A stretch of DNA of 64,000 nt from Tolypothrix bouteillei VB521301 (GCF_000760695.4 NZ_JHEG04000001.1:8779123-8843122); one strand, 5' to 3'; shown: positions 51,992 to 61,759, counted from the first letter of the stretch. Numbers and translations: made by a program. Notes: generated by a model from the letters alone, not told the origin.

Positions 51992-52894
51992 ATGGCTAAT
52001 TCAATTCATCCAGAGAATTTTCAGCAAAAAGCAGACGACTTTACCGACAACATAGACCGTAGAGAAACAGTAGGCAAAGTCTTTGAAATCCTATTTTTGC
52101 TTGGGTTACTCGTTGGTTTGTTTGTCCTTGCTCTCCTGATATTTGATATCTGTAGCGACGGATTGGCAAGATTTTTAACACCAGGTTTTATTACAGAAAC
52201 ACCTTCGAGGTTTCCCGATCGCGGTGGTATTCTTCCTGCAGTTGTCAGCAGTCTTTTGCTGGGTCTGATAGTAATTTTAGTTTCTGTACCTGTAGGAGTA
52301 GGAGCCGCTTTGTATCTTGAAGAATATGCACCAAAAACTTGGTGGACGGATATAATCGAGGTCAATATTAGTAATCTGGCTGGCGTTCCTTCGATTGTTT
52401 ACGGATTGCTAGGATTGGGTGTTTTCAATTATCTTTTAGGCTTTGGTCCTGCATTAATTTCTGGAGCGCTAACTTTATCTTTGCTGTCTCTACCAGTCAT
52501 TATTGTGACTTCTAGAGAAGCGATTCGTGCGGTTCCCGATTCTCTCAGAAATGCTTCTTATGGTTTGGGCGTCACCAAGTGGCAAACCATTAGCAATCAT
52601 GTCATACCGTATGCTGTTCCAGGAATTCTAACGGGTGTAATTATTTCAGTCTCCCGTGCTATTGGTGATGCTGCATCTCTGATTGTGGTTGGAGCCGTTA
52701 GTTTCTTGACCTTTAGCCCTGGTTTGTTCCAAAGATTTATGGCATTGCCCATCCAAATTTACTCCTACATTACTCGTCCAGAACCAGGTTTTTCTAACGC
52801 AGCCGCAGCAACTATTATTGCTTTAATGCTCGTTATTTTAATTCTCAATGGCGCGGCAATCTACATCCGACAAAAATACTCGCTATTGCGATGA
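51992..52894 (+). CDS. pstA: phosphate ABC transporter permease PstA
   Basis: 300 residues from ATG 51992 (MANSIHPENF); an upstream frame start at 51941 lies inside pstC and is unlikely. Six membrane helices; GILPAVVSSLLLGLIVILVSVPVGVGAALYLEEYA and the EAA loop AVPDSLRNASYGLGVTKWQTISNHVIPYAVPG. Pairs with PstC to form the channel. Confidence 0.93.
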   Translation: MANSIHPENFQQKADDFTDNIDRRETVGKVFEILFLLGLLVGLFVLALLIFDICSDGLARFLTPGFITETPSRFPDRGGILPAVVSSLLLGLIVILVSVPVGVGAALYLEEYAPKTWWTDIIEVNISNLAGVPSIVYGLLGLGVFNYLLGFGPALISGALTLSLLSLPVIIVTSREAIRAVPDSLRNASYGLGVTKWQTISNHVIPYAVPGILTGVIISVSRAIGDAASLIVVGAVSFLTFSPGLFQRFMALPIQIYSYITRPEPGFSNAAAATIIALMLVILILNGAAIYIRQKYSLLR

Positions 52895-52976
52895 TATTGG
52901 GGATTGAGGATTGGGTATTAAATCTATGCTCCCCACCCCTAACAACTAACAACTAGTAACAATTAACAATTAAATC

Positions 52977-53807
52977 ATGACCTACAACAACGCAAGAAAC
53001 AGACCAAACAGCGCAACACAATCCCGACAAGATAATTCAGTTTTTGATGTCGAAGGTGTGAGAGTTTTCTACAGTGGATTTATGGCACTTCAGGAAGTTT
53101 ATATGAATATTCCTGAAAGGCAAATCATAGCCTTTATCGGTCCTTCTGGTTGCGGTAAAAGTACTTTGTTGCGCTGCTTTAACCGGATGAACGATTTGAT
53201 CCCTGGTGCAGAGGTTAAGGGAAAACTCCATTACCGCAACAAAAATATTTACGACACAAGTATTAATTCTGTCAAATTACGCCGACAAGTGGGTATGGTT
53301 TTTCAAAGACCAAATCCTTTTCCCAAATCCATATACGAAAATATTGCCTTTGCACCGCGTACAAATGGATACAAGGGCAATTTGGATGAACTGGTAGAGC
53401 AGTCATTGCGTCAAGCGGCTCTATGGGATGAAGTCAAAGACAAACTGAAATCCAAGGGGACAGCGTTATCAGGAGGACAACAGCAACGTCTTTGTATTGC
53501 ACGGGCGATCGCAATGAAACCCGACGTGCTGTTGATGGATGAACCCTGTTCTGCTTTAGATCCCATCTCTACCCGTCAAGTTGAAGAACTTTGCCTTGAA
53601 CTTAAAGAACAGTACACCATTATTATGGTGACTCACAATATGCAGCAAGCTTCACGAGTCGCTGACTGGACAGCTTTCTTCAACACCGAAGTGGACGAAC
53701 ACAACAAACGTAGGGGAAAATTAGTTGAGTTCAGCCCTACGGAACAAATGTTTGATGCTCCTTCAACTAAGGAAGCCGCAGAGTACATCAGCGGACGTTT
53801 CGGCTAA
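52977..53807 (+). CDS. pstB: phosphate ABC transporter ATPase PstB
   Basis: 276 residues: Walker [22 protein letters not shown], signature [21 protein letters not shown], Walker [15 protein letters not shown] and H-loop MVTHNMQQA, the typical PstB spelling, with the C-terminal [17 protein letters not shown]. Energises the PstCA permease. Last gene of the pst cluster. Confidence 0.95.
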   Translation: MTYNNARNRPNSATQSRQDNSVFDVEGVRVFYSGFMALQEVYMNIPERQIIAFIGPSGCGKSTLLRCFNRMNDLIPGAEVKGKLHYRNKNIYDTSINSVKLRRQVGMVFQRPNPFPKSIYENIAFAPRTNGYKGNLDELVEQSLRQAALWDEVKDKLKSKGTALSGGQQQRLCIARAIAMKPDVLLMDEPCSALDPISTRQVEELCLELKEQYTIIMVTHNMQQASRVADWTAFFNTEVDEHNKRRGKLVEFSPTEQMFDAPSTKEAAEYISGRFG

Positions 53808-53840
53808 ACAATTTTTGGTGCTCCTTCATATCTCGTCCCT

Positions 53841-53890
53841 CGTTCCCAGGCTCTGCCTGTATCCCTCGTTCCCAGGCTCTGCCTGGGAAT
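53841..53890. repeat. CGTTCCCAGGCTCTGCCTG repeats downstream of pstB
   Basis: Two adjacent copies of CGTTCCCAGGCTCTGCCTG, the second continuing to a full palindrome (GGGAATG). Member of the family at 4198. Confidence 0.65.
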
Positions 53891-53930
53891 GATAAGGGAG
53901 CATCGCAATGAGTGAAAAACACGTTTGCAA

Positions 53931-54085
53931 TTGAAATCGCGCATATACAAGCTAAGTCCACCTACGTGGACTTAATAGATTTAAATTTTTTCTGACAAAA
54001 TTAGAGCGATTGAAATCGCGACTATACAGGCTAAGTCCACCTACTTGGACTTAATAAATTTAAATTTTTTTTGACAAAATTAGAG
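53931..54085. repeat. 79-bp unit in tandem, with AAGTCCAC hairpins
   Basis: Two near-identical 79-bp units start TTGAAATCGC at 53931 and 54010. Each holds the hairpin TAAGTCCAC/GTGGACTTA (complete in the first; the second has one mismatch) and the tail TTTAAATTTTTT then GACAAAATTAGAG. Lies between pstB and the pirin gene; the 503-bp gap has no gene. Confidence 0.75.
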
Positions 54086-54310
54086 TACACTCTAAAAATT
54101 ATCCTTGACATTATTAGCCTTTGCGGGAACGAAACAGCCGTGGGGATAGGGGGGATCGAAACCGCAATGAATGCACTATGTAAGACTTGTGTACACCACC
54201 GCAGACCTTAAAAAGGGGGGCTTTGCGTAAGTCCCAACAATAATCAATGACCACCTGACTGATTATAGAGATATATTTAATGTGAAAGAGAACTTGAGCC
54301 AAATGATTTT

Positions 54311-55222
54311 ATGTCTACTATCAGTCAACTCCTCAAGCCCCATATTATGGATTTAGGGGGCTTTAAGGCTCGGCGCAGTTTGCCTCACGAACATCGTCAG
54401 ATGGTTGGTCCATTTATTTTTTTCGACCATCTCGGTCCGGCTGTTTTTCCACCAGGAAAAGGTGTCGATGTCAGACCGCATCCCCATATCAATTTGGCAA
54501 CTGTAACTTACTTATTTGAAGGAGTGTTGCTGCATCGCGATAGTTTAGGCAGCGTTCAAGAAATTCTTCCCGGTGCAGTAAACTGGATGACGGCAGGACG
54601 CGGTATTGTTCACTCAGAAAGATCCCCAAGTACTCGCGATCTCGAAGCAACTCTACACGCTATTCAAATCTGGGTCGCCCTTCCTGATGAACATGAGGAA
54701 ACGGAGCCTTGGTTTCGCCACTATCCGGCTGAGGATTTACCTGTTTGGAGTGAAAATGGGGTGACGGTGACACTGATTGCTGGGAAAGCGTGCGATCGCT
54801 CCTCTCCAGTGGAAACTTTCTCCCCGATGTTCTATTTAGACGTATTGCTACAGCCTGAAACGCAGTTTGTTCTGCCTAATGAGTGCAGTGAAAGAGCAGT
54901 TTACAGCGTTACTGAAGGTCTCAGCATCAACGGCGAACCTTTAGAACAACATAGATTAGCAGTTCTAGAGTCTGGTGAGTCCATTAAGATTGCCTCAAGC
55001 ACTCAAGCCCGTTGTATTGTTATTGGTGGTGAACCTGTAGGTAAGCGATACAAGTGGTGGAACTTCGTTTCTAGCAGTCCGGAGCGAATTGAACAAGCAA
55101 AACGAGATTGGCAAGAAGGGCGTTTTGGCAAGGTTCCGGACGAAACAGAGTTTATTCCACTACCAGGGGAAGTCTTGGAAACAGGTAAAGTTCAACCTAA
55201 TGAGGTGCAACCGTTGAGTTAG
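54311..55222 (+). CDS. pirin-family protein
   Basis: 303 residues. Two cupin halves: HPHINLATVTYLFEGVLLHRDSLG and the AGRGIVHSER metal site (two His, one more His, Glu) are typical of pirins, and the C-terminal RYKWWNFVSSSPERIEQAKRDWQEGRFGKVP matches the family. Pirins of bacteria such as YhhW have quercetinase activity; others act as redox-sensing cofactors. The role here is unknown. Monocistronic. Confidence 0.9.
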   Translation: MSTISQLLKPHIMDLGGFKARRSLPHEHRQMVGPFIFFDHLGPAVFPPGKGVDVRPHPHINLATVTYLFEGVLLHRDSLGSVQEILPGAVNWMTAGRGIVHSERSPSTRDLEATLHAIQIWVALPDEHEETEPWFRHYPAEDLPVWSENGVTVTLIAGKACDRSSPVETFSPMFYLDVLLQPETQFVLPNECSERAVYSVTEGLSINGEPLEQHRLAVLESGESIKIASSTQARCIVIGGEPVGKRYKWWNFVSSSPERIEQAKRDWQEGRFGKVPDETEFIPLPGEVLETGKVQPNEVQPLS

Positions 55223-55273
55223 TACTTGACCTACAGCTTAGCAAAACTGAATGTGTAGAATTTCTGATAGTTA

Positions 55274-55438
55274 CTAACTAACGGCCAATTCAGTAAATTG
55301 CCGTTTGAATGGTGAATGAAAAGCTAATACGATGTCTTTATGGGGTACGCCTCGACTGGTAAGTTCATTGGCAATACCTCCTTCTGTTCCATCGTGCTGA
55401 ATCCCGATCTTTTCGTAATATTTTTTATTTCTTTGTGC
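55274..55438 (-). pseudogene. xisI: xisI relic (fdxN element excision controlling factor)
   Basis: On the minus strand the last 48 codons read KYYEKIGIQHDGTEGGIANE, LTSRGVPHKDIVLAFHSPFK and RQFTELAVS, the C-terminal half of XisI (family pattern I-W-I-Q-x-D-x-T-E, G-V-P-x-x-D-I-V-L-x-F). The N-terminal half is missing: a TGA closes the frame just upstream and no start codon exists. No xisH is visible. Confidence 0.75.
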
Positions 55439-55686
55439 TCAGCTACTTAGTTAAATATAAATTTTGCCATAACAAAACTCAATTTTAAATACAGGATATT
55501 CAAGGTCTTCTGGATTTAAAATTTATTTCTGATTATAAATTTAACATAAAAATTGAGTCGATGTATACCAAAAACCTCTAGAGTGAGAATTCTATTTGTA
55601 GGGTCTATGAAAGTAAGTGAAATGCTTACCCAATCAGTTAACCCAACACTAGTTGTTTCTCAATAATATCATCTAGTAAAAGCAAA

Positions 55687-56670
55687 ATGACTGAAGTTCG
55701 AGCCAATTATGATAAATCTTGGAAAGAAGCTTTAAACGAATATTTTGAAAACTTCTTAGCCTTCTTCTTTCCTGCCATACACGGAGCTATTGATTGGACG
55801 CAACCCTCGGAATCACTTGATAAAGAACTTCAAAATATTACGGCTGGAGCAGAAATTGGAGATGGCGTGGCTGATAAACTTTATAAAGTTCAGTTGTTAG
55901 ACCAAAAAGAAGCTTGGATTTTAATCCATGTAGAGGTGCAAAGTGATTATGATGTGAACTTGGAAAAGCGGATCTACACTTATAATTATCGCGCTGCTGA
56001 ACTCTACGATAAATTTGTTGTGAGTTTAGCAGTTTTAGGTGACACTTTTCCTACATGGCGACCTAACCGTTATGCAAAATCTATTTTAGATTGCTCATTG
56101 AGTTTCACATTTCCAATTGTCAAGCTGCTGGACTACGAACAGAGTTGGGCTGAGTTAGAATTAAGTGATAATCCCTTTGCCATGATAACGATGGCGCATC
56201 TGAAAACTAAAGCAACAACGAGTAATTTGACTCAACGGGAAGAATGGAAATGGCAGTTAATTCGGGAACTGTACGAGCGGGGTTTCACAAAACAGCAAGT
56301 GGTGAAACTTTTTGATATCATTGATACAATGATGACGCTGCCGGAACAGCTACAAAAAAGATTCATTGCTAGAATCGATCGTTTGGAGGAGGAAAGAAAG
56401 ATGGCTTTGGTTAGTCCAAGCGTACAACTTGCTAGAAAAGAAGGTCGCGAAGAAGGTCGCGAAGAAGGTCGCGAAGAAGGTCGCGAAGAAGGTGAAATCA
56501 TAGGTCAGCAGAAACTCATTATACGACAACTCAATCGTCGTCTTGGTGAAATTGAAACTCCATTAAGCGAGCAAATTCGTCAATTACCCGTTCAACAGTT
56601 GGAAGAATTAGCAGAAGCATTGCTAGATTTTTCCACTGTAGCCGATCTAGAACAATGGTTATCAAGATAG
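55687..56670 (+). CDS. Rpn-like PD-(D/E)XK protein with DUF4351 C terminus
   Basis: 327 residues. The N-terminal KSWKEALNEYFENFLAFFFPAIHG and WILIHVEVQSDYD (the E-x-Q variant of the PD-(D/E)XK nuclease core) are those of the Rpn/transposase-related family widespread in cyanobacteria; the C-terminal 55 residues resemble DUF4351 (LIIRQLNRRLGEIETPLSEQIRQLP and VADLEQWL). Between them lies a run of four Gly-Arg-Glu-Glu units encoded by 12-bp tandem repeats (56440-56487), likely slippage-prone. Such genes move on insertion elements, but no ends are seen here. Confidence 0.8.
   Translation: MTEVRANYDKSWKEALNEYFENFLAFFFPAIHGAIDWTQPSESLDKELQNITAGAEIGDGVADKLYKVQLLDQKEAWILIHVEVQSDYDVNLEKRIYTYNYRAAELYDKFVVSLAVLGDTFPTWRPNRYAKSILDCSLSFTFPIVKLLDYEQSWAELELSDNPFAMITMAHLKTKATTSNLTQREEWKWQLIRELYERGFTKQQVVKLFDIIDTMMTLPEQLQKRFIARIDRLEEERKMALVSPSVQLARKEGREEGREEGREEGREEGEIIGQQKLIIRQLNRRLGEIETPLSEQIRQLPVQQLEELAEALLDFSTVADLEQWLSR
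56440..56487. repeat. four 12-bp tandem repeats inside the Rpn-like gene
   Basis: GAAGGTCGCGAA four times in a row; each adds Gly-Arg-Glu-Glu, in frame, so copy changes do not break the gene. Confidence 0.9.
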
Positions 56671-57054
56671 ACTATGAGCTATAGAATCAGAAAAAAAGTT
56701 CATAGTAATGCTTGGTGATGGGCATTTTGGTATAGTGCCCAATTCTTGTTATTATGGAACAAAATATTTTGGCATTGCATAATAGAGGGATGAATTGAGG
56801 TAATATACTGTGCATTGCGGATTTAGCAAGAAAATCACCAGTTAACGATTCGATTCAACGCCTCTCTCAAAAGAAGACAGTATATTTTACTTCTAACCGA
56901 GGAGTCGGACAGAAGCAGTAACGCGAGCATTAGACCAAGTCGGACTAATGAACTAATCCTATCTAGGAGATCTGCCGAGATATGTATAAATTATAATATA
57001 TTATAAATCCCGTGTCCGTGTATCCGCGTTCATCATCTGTTAATTATATTCTGA
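56671..57054. other. gene-free stretch
   Basis: 384 bp between two convergent genes; no gene, repeat or terminator that I can support. Confidence 0.4.
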
Positions 57055-58089
57055 TTACTTAGGTAACTTAGCATACATTTCTCTGAGCTTATCTACATCA
57101 TGGCGAAACCAATGTTCGAGCCATTGAGAGTACTCCTGAATTGCTTGAGTCTCGCTAAGATTATCCGATATCTGTGCGGTAATTAAATGCCCAGTCCACA
57201 TACCAGACATGATGGCTTTCAACACCCCATGACTGGATGCAGGATCGAGAACCGCAGCTGCATCCCCAACTATAAAGTAGCCAAGCCCAGCTGGTTGGGA
57301 GACAATCCGCCAAGTCACATCAGCTGCGTGCATTTTCTCATGTATTTTGAGATCCCGAAACTCTTCTGGCAACCAATCTTTTTTAAGTTTCTCACCACTT
57401 AACGACAACCGCGTCCATTGGTAGAAACCCGATCGCACTCTCGCCGTCCACGTCCAGCCATCAGAATCAGCTACGATCGCAGGAGCATCATCTCGTTTGG
57501 GAAAATCTCCCGTGGCATAACCGTAATAAGCAATGAGGCGAGGAGAGTGTTGGTGAATTTTCAATCCCAATTGTCGGGCCAACCAATGATGATTGCCACC
57601 AGCATCAATTACTTTAGATGCTCTCAAAGTTCCTTGAGATGTTTCAACACCAACAACTCTACCCCCTTCCACAAGCACCTGAGAGGCGCGACAGGGTTGC
57701 ATAACAGTGACACCGACAGCTTTTGCCCGCTCGAGCAAAATGCTATCAAAATCGGCTCTCCACGCTTGAAATCCCAACCATGCTCCCGATTCATCTTCGC
57801 CAAAAGGAATAAACTGGCGTTCTGCATCCCACTGCACCCAGTTGCCACTGTGGCGTACAAAACCAGCAGCTAAGACTGACTCAGCAGCACCCAACTGCTG
57901 GAGCAGTGGTTCAATACCGGGGTGCAGTGTTTCACCTGGATGCGATCGCGGAAATGGTTTAGCTTCAATGAGGGCAACCTGTAAGCCCTTTTGAGCGCAC
58001 CAAATAGCGGCAGCAGAACCACCCGGTCCACTGCCCACTACAATTACATCAAAACTAGACACGTCTGCTAGACCAGTTACCATTGCCAC
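57055..58089 (-). CDS. FAD-dependent oxidoreductase, LodB-like partner
   Basis: 344 residues. VIVVGSGPGGSAAAIWCAQKGLQVALIEAKPFPRSHPGETLHPG is the FAD-binding start of the tryptophan-halogenase/geranylgeranyl-reductase-like group, and YFIVGDAAAVLDPASSHGVLKAIMSG the second FAD motif. The K-x-W-x-x-I-P halogenase box is absent. It overlaps the gene encoding a LodA-like protein by 35 bp, the arrangement of LodA with its LodB flavoprotein, which is needed to make LodA's quinone cofactor. This role is inference from context. Confidence 0.8.
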   Translation of the reverse strand: MAMVTGLADVSSFDVIVVGSGPGGSAAAIWCAQKGLQVALIEAKPFPRSHPGETLHPGIEPLLQQLGAAESVLAAGFVRHSGNWVQWDAERQFIPFGEDESGAWLGFQAWRADFDSILLERAKAVGVTVMQPCRASQVLVEGGRVVGVETSQGTLRASKVIDAGGNHHWLARQLGLKIHQHSPRLIAYYGYATGDFPKRDDAPAIVADSDGWTWTARVRSGFYQWTRLSLSGEKLKKDWLPEEFRDLKIHEKMHAADVTWRIVSQPAGLGYFIVGDAAAVLDPASSHGVLKAIMSGMWTGHLITAQISDNLSETQAIQEYSQWLEHWFRHDVDKLREMYAKLPK

Positions 58090-60274
58090 GTTTTAATAGG
58101 ATATTGATAGGTGTAACAAACAAAGTCACATTTTCTGTAATTTCAACGAGACGCTTGCGAAAATCTTCTGGATTGAAGACAGAGCCAGGACGGTAAATCT
58201 CAAACCTATAGATAGTACCACTGAGCCTAGTACCAGTCTGAGTTTGTGCCTGTGTCAATTCTGCATCAGTGGAAACGACTTTACGGAAAGAAAATACGCT
58301 CCATTGACCCCTTGCTTGAAGGGTATTGAGTCCCAGAACACGGTAAACATTTGCCATTGCCAAAACTCTGGCTTCATATTCGCGCACATCGACTTGACCT
58401 GTAAGAGATATGGAGAATTTCTTTTGCAAAGTATTCTCAACATAATCCGCATGAGCAAAATCAGGATATTCTATAAAGTTTTTACCATCCCTTGTCACCT
58501 TACGCGGACCAGTTACGCCATCCCAAGATTGGTTGCCAACCTGACCAATTTCTTCATCTGTTAGGGGGCTCACGGTAGGCCAACTGGGATTTGGTTGGAA
58601 AGTCCGAGCCGCATCAGGAGCCACTGCGGGCCAAAATGTACTGAGTGCAGCACAAAGTTTTGCATCTTCTGGGAAAGGGCTACCCAAACCGTAAGATGCC
58701 AAGTGACTGACACCTTCAGCAGTTGTGTCCGTACTGACATCCCAGCCAGGAGCAAAGACACCAGCAGCTGCATCAGGTAGATACGCGTGTCGCATTGTTG
58801 GGGAACCGCTTAACGGCATTTGTCGCACCGACCCAGTCACAAGTTGCGAGATAATTGTCGTGACAGTTTTATCTTCGGGGCGAAAGTCTGCATCTTCTAT
58901 CTGAAGATTGGGAGCTAAACGGACATCAGATAAAGTGTCTGGTGGAATCCGCCAAAGATTGTTTCTCAGTCTAGCAGGGACTGATTGCTCGGTCCATTCT
59001 AGAAGTTCTCTTTGATCGCAATTGGGGAAGAAATCTGGTGCTGTGACTAGAGAATAGGCAGGGATGTTACGAGGAATTGCCACTGCCAATTCGGGACAGA
59101 TAGCTTCAACCCATCCATCACCTGTAAAATCTAAATAGTGTTGGGCATTGTACTTACCTTCTCGGACGACACGTTCTACATCTGGGCGATCGTTCAGGTT
59201 TTCGATTTGACCGTTTTCCGATACTTTGTGACGAGCATGGACATATTCGGGAGCATGTCTTGCACTTCCATCAGCAGGAATTTCCAAGCTAGAGGAAAGA
59301 GTAGAACTATTTTCTGGAACTCTAAAAGTGAGTAGTTTACCTTGGTATCTTGCGGCTTCAATAAGATTTGGGTGAACAACCGGAACTAAAAGCCCGTTGC
59401 CAAACTCGGATTTGGTCGATAATTCTGCAATCCCTTCTGAAAAAATAAAGGGTGGATTGCTAATGTCTGGCTCTCCCCATCCCGTACCTTTTAAGGATAG
59501 GTGAACTCGCCGAAGTTTTTGATTGACGTGATGGGAAAGCAAGCTCACCTGCAAGTTCAAATTGCGAATGCATTCCGTCCCGTCAAAGAGCTTGTGGAGC
59601 GGAACCCAGAATAGCCTGCTGTCATCTCCTGTTTGAAAACGCAGGGGACCGAAAGCATCTGGATTACCTCGGCGTTGAACTGCAATATAGGCAGAATAAC
59701 GAGCGGGTAAAACGCGGAGGCTTGTGGGAGCGGACTCAACAAACGGCACAAATCCACGTGCTTTAGCATCGTAGAGTGGTTCAGCCGTTCCTACTCTAGC
59801 AACACCAGTGCGCGAAAAGCACAAATCGGCGTGCTTGCGGTGAACGGTTTCTGCGCCAGGGCGATATTCTGAAGCGAAGACAACGATCGCCAAAGGTTGG
59901 TTTTGAGCGCGAACTCGTAAATCTTGTAAGGATGGGGGTTGCACGCCGTAAACAAAGTTTTCAATAATTTCGAGTTCGGCGAGAGTTGGGTATGCGTTGG
60001 AATTTGTACTTTGAGTCCCTAGAACAACGTTAGGTGAAGCAAAAGCATGAAATAGCAAACTGCGGGATGGATTTCCTGCTTCTACTCCGCGTTTGCCTTC
60101 AAAAGCAAAATCTTCAAATCCTGGAAGCTGGCGCTTGATAGCTGGTAAGTCCTTAGTTAGCTCCTGCTTGAGGTTACTTGCAGTGATATCTAAGCCATGT
60201 TGTAGCAGTAAATCCCGCCATCCAAAAGGAGCTAAGCGATCGCAAACCTGTTTAACTTCATCAATTAAGGACAT
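58055..60274 (-). CDS. LodA-like quinocofactor oxidase candidate (739 aa)
   Basis: A large protein without signal peptide. The segment GVARVGTAEPLYDA at about 157-170 is like the I-A-R-V-G hallmark near the start of LodA/GoxA amino-acid oxidases; KLCAALSTFWPAVAPDAA (Cys541, Trp548) recalls the Cys-containing stretch before W-W-P-A in LodA, where a cysteine and a tryptophan fuse to cysteine tryptophylquinone. Trp565 and Trp584 are other partners. Length (LodA about 726) and the overlapping flavoprotein gene agree. Assigned with caution: about 150 N-terminal residues lack the normal LodA order and I could not align the whole chain. Confidence 0.5.
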   Translation of the reverse strand: MSLIDEVKQVCDRLAPFGWRDLLLQHGLDITASNLKQELTKDLPAIKRQLPGFEDFAFEGKRGVEAGNPSRSLLFHAFASPNVVLGTQSTNSNAYPTLAELEIIENFVYGVQPPSLQDLRVRAQNQPLAIVVFASEYRPGAETVHRKHADLCFSRTGVARVGTAEPLYDAKARGFVPFVESAPTSLRVLPARYSAYIAVQRRGNPDAFGPLRFQTGDDSRLFWVPLHKLFDGTECIRNLNLQVSLLSHHVNQKLRRVHLSLKGTGWGEPDISNPPFIFSEGIAELSTKSEFGNGLLVPVVHPNLIEAARYQGKLLTFRVPENSSTLSSSLEIPADGSARHAPEYVHARHKVSENGQIENLNDRPDVERVVREGKYNAQHYLDFTGDGWVEAICPELAVAIPRNIPAYSLVTAPDFFPNCDQRELLEWTEQSVPARLRNNLWRIPPDTLSDVRLAPNLQIEDADFRPEDKTVTTIISQLVTGSVRQMPLSGSPTMRHAYLPDAAAGVFAPGWDVSTDTTAEGVSHLASYGLGSPFPEDAKLCAALSTFWPAVAPDAARTFQPNPSWPTVSPLTDEEIGQVGNQSWDGVTGPRKVTRDGKNFIEYPDFAHADYVENTLQKKFSISLTGQVDVREYEARVLAMANVYRVLGLNTLQARGQWSVFSFRKVVSTDAELTQAQTQTGTRLSGTIYRFEIYRPGSVFNPEDFRKRLVEITENVTLFVTPINILLKRGNGNWSSRRV

Positions 60275-60540
60275 GAATAATCAATTTCCTTGTATACAGT
60301 TATTATGTGAGAGATTGGGTACTGGAAAACAGGGATTGAGACATCAATTGACAATCCCCAATATCCGATCCCCGATCGCCCATACCTATAAAAATTATTC
60401 AAGCCGTCTTGTCAAAATTACGTAAAACCATACCAAATTTTTTAGAAAAAATGCTCGTGTATTTTTCAACTTTTTACAACTAACAACACCAAATCTATAG
60501 AAATACCGTACAATATATATTTTGCTTTGCGAGGTGATAT

Positions 60541-61092
60541 ATGGCAATTCTACGACTGGAAGATGGAACGCAATACACAGATTTAAGCAATATTACTCAA
60601 AAACTTACACCTTTGGGTATTCAACTCAATCGCTGGTCAGTAGGAGAGGATGGACAGTTGCACCAACTGCTAGCACAAGATAGCCTGAACGAAGAAGAAA
60701 AAGAACAAGTCTTAACATCTTTAGATAGGTACTTCAAGCAACTACAGCAGACAGCAGGTTACCAAACACGCGACTTAATAGTTTTGCATCCTGGAATTCC
60801 AAACCTGGATACAATGCTGTCCAAGTTTGACAAGATACATACTCATGCAGAAGACGAAGTACGATACATTATTGATGGAGAGGGCATTTTTGGCTTTGTA
60901 CGGCCAGATGGTACACAGGTAGAACTGACAGTACAACCAGAAGAGTATATTAACGTACCAGCAGGAACCGAACATTGGTTTTATCTGACTCCAACAAGAC
61001 GGATAAAAGCAGTGCGTTATTTTACTGGGACAGAAGGTTGGACACCCGAGTATACAGGTACAGAGATTCGTACTAATAAAGTAGCAGCTTAA
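60541..61092 (+). CDS. mtnD: acireductone dioxygenase
   Basis: 183 residues, the usual size. KIHTHAEDEVRYIIDGEGIFGF gives the metal ligands His100, His102 and Glu106, with His145 in GTEHWFYL. Nickel or iron decides whether formate and ketomethiolbutyrate or an off-pathway product is made. Part of the methionine salvage pathway with mtnB 38 bp downstream; mtnC and mtnA are not in the window. Confidence 0.93.
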   Translation: MAILRLEDGTQYTDLSNITQKLTPLGIQLNRWSVGEDGQLHQLLAQDSLNEEEKEQVLTSLDRYFKQLQQTAGYQTRDLIVLHPGIPNLDTMLSKFDKIHTHAEDEVRYIIDGEGIFGFVRPDGTQVELTVQPEEYINVPAGTEHWFYLTPTRRIKAVRYFTGTEGWTPEYTGTEIRTNKVAA

Positions 61093-61129
61093 TAATTCGT
61101 AATTTATAATTATACTTTCAAATGAGATA

Positions 61130-61759
61130 ATGACGACTCAATCTTTGACCGATCCACTTCTTGCTGAAATTATTGCGACTGCTCGTCATTTTTACTATCA
61201 AGGATGGATGGTGGGAACTGCAGGTAATCTTTCAGTGCGATTACCTAATGGCGGTTTTTGGATTACAGCTAGTGGACGTTCTAAAGGAGAATTATGCAAG
61301 AGTGATTTTGTTCGGATCGGTCCACAAGGTAAAGTGGAACACACCTCTCCTGGTTTAAAGCCTTCAGCAGAGACAGCAATTCATCAAGTTATCTATAAGC
61401 TGTTTCCCGAAGCAACTAGTTGCTATCACGTCCACTCAGTTGAAGCCAATTTGGTTTCTCGCTTTGTACAAGGAGATAGCCTACCCCTTCCACCATTAGA
61501 AATGCTCAAAGGTTTGGGAGTGTGGGAAGAAAACCCCAAATGCAGCCTCCCCATATTTACCAATCACTTACAAGTTCCTAGGATTGCCACTGAAATTGAA
61601 GAACGGTTTACAAAGGCTCTTCCTGAAGTCCCAGCCTTGCTCATTCGAGATCATGGAATTACTGTTTGGGCAACTTCTCTGGAAAGTGCCCGCAATTACA
61701 TTGAGTTAGTTGAGTATATTTTTCGCTATTTAGTAGCAGCAAGGTGTGCGGGAATTTAA
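61130..61759 (+). CDS. mtnB: methylthioribulose-1-phosphate dehydratase
   Basis: 209 residues of the class II aldolase fold. GWMVGTAGNLSVRL and ITASGRSKGELCKSDFV are N-terminal family motifs, the zinc site includes YHVHSVEAN (H-x-H) and RDHGITVW supplies a third His. It dehydrates methylthioribulose-1-phosphate in the methionine salvage pathway. Probably co-transcribed with mtnD. In plants and some bacteria MtnB and MtnC are fused; here only the MtnB part is present. Confidence 0.92.
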   Translation: MTTQSLTDPLLAEIIATARHFYYQGWMVGTAGNLSVRLPNGGFWITASGRSKGELCKSDFVRIGPQGKVEHTSPGLKPSAETAIHQVIYKLFPEATSCYHVHSVEANLVSRFVQGDSLPLPPLEMLKGLGVWEENPKCSLPIFTNHLQVPRIATEIEERFTKALPEVPALLIRDHGITVWATSLESARNYIELVEYIFRYLVAARCAGI

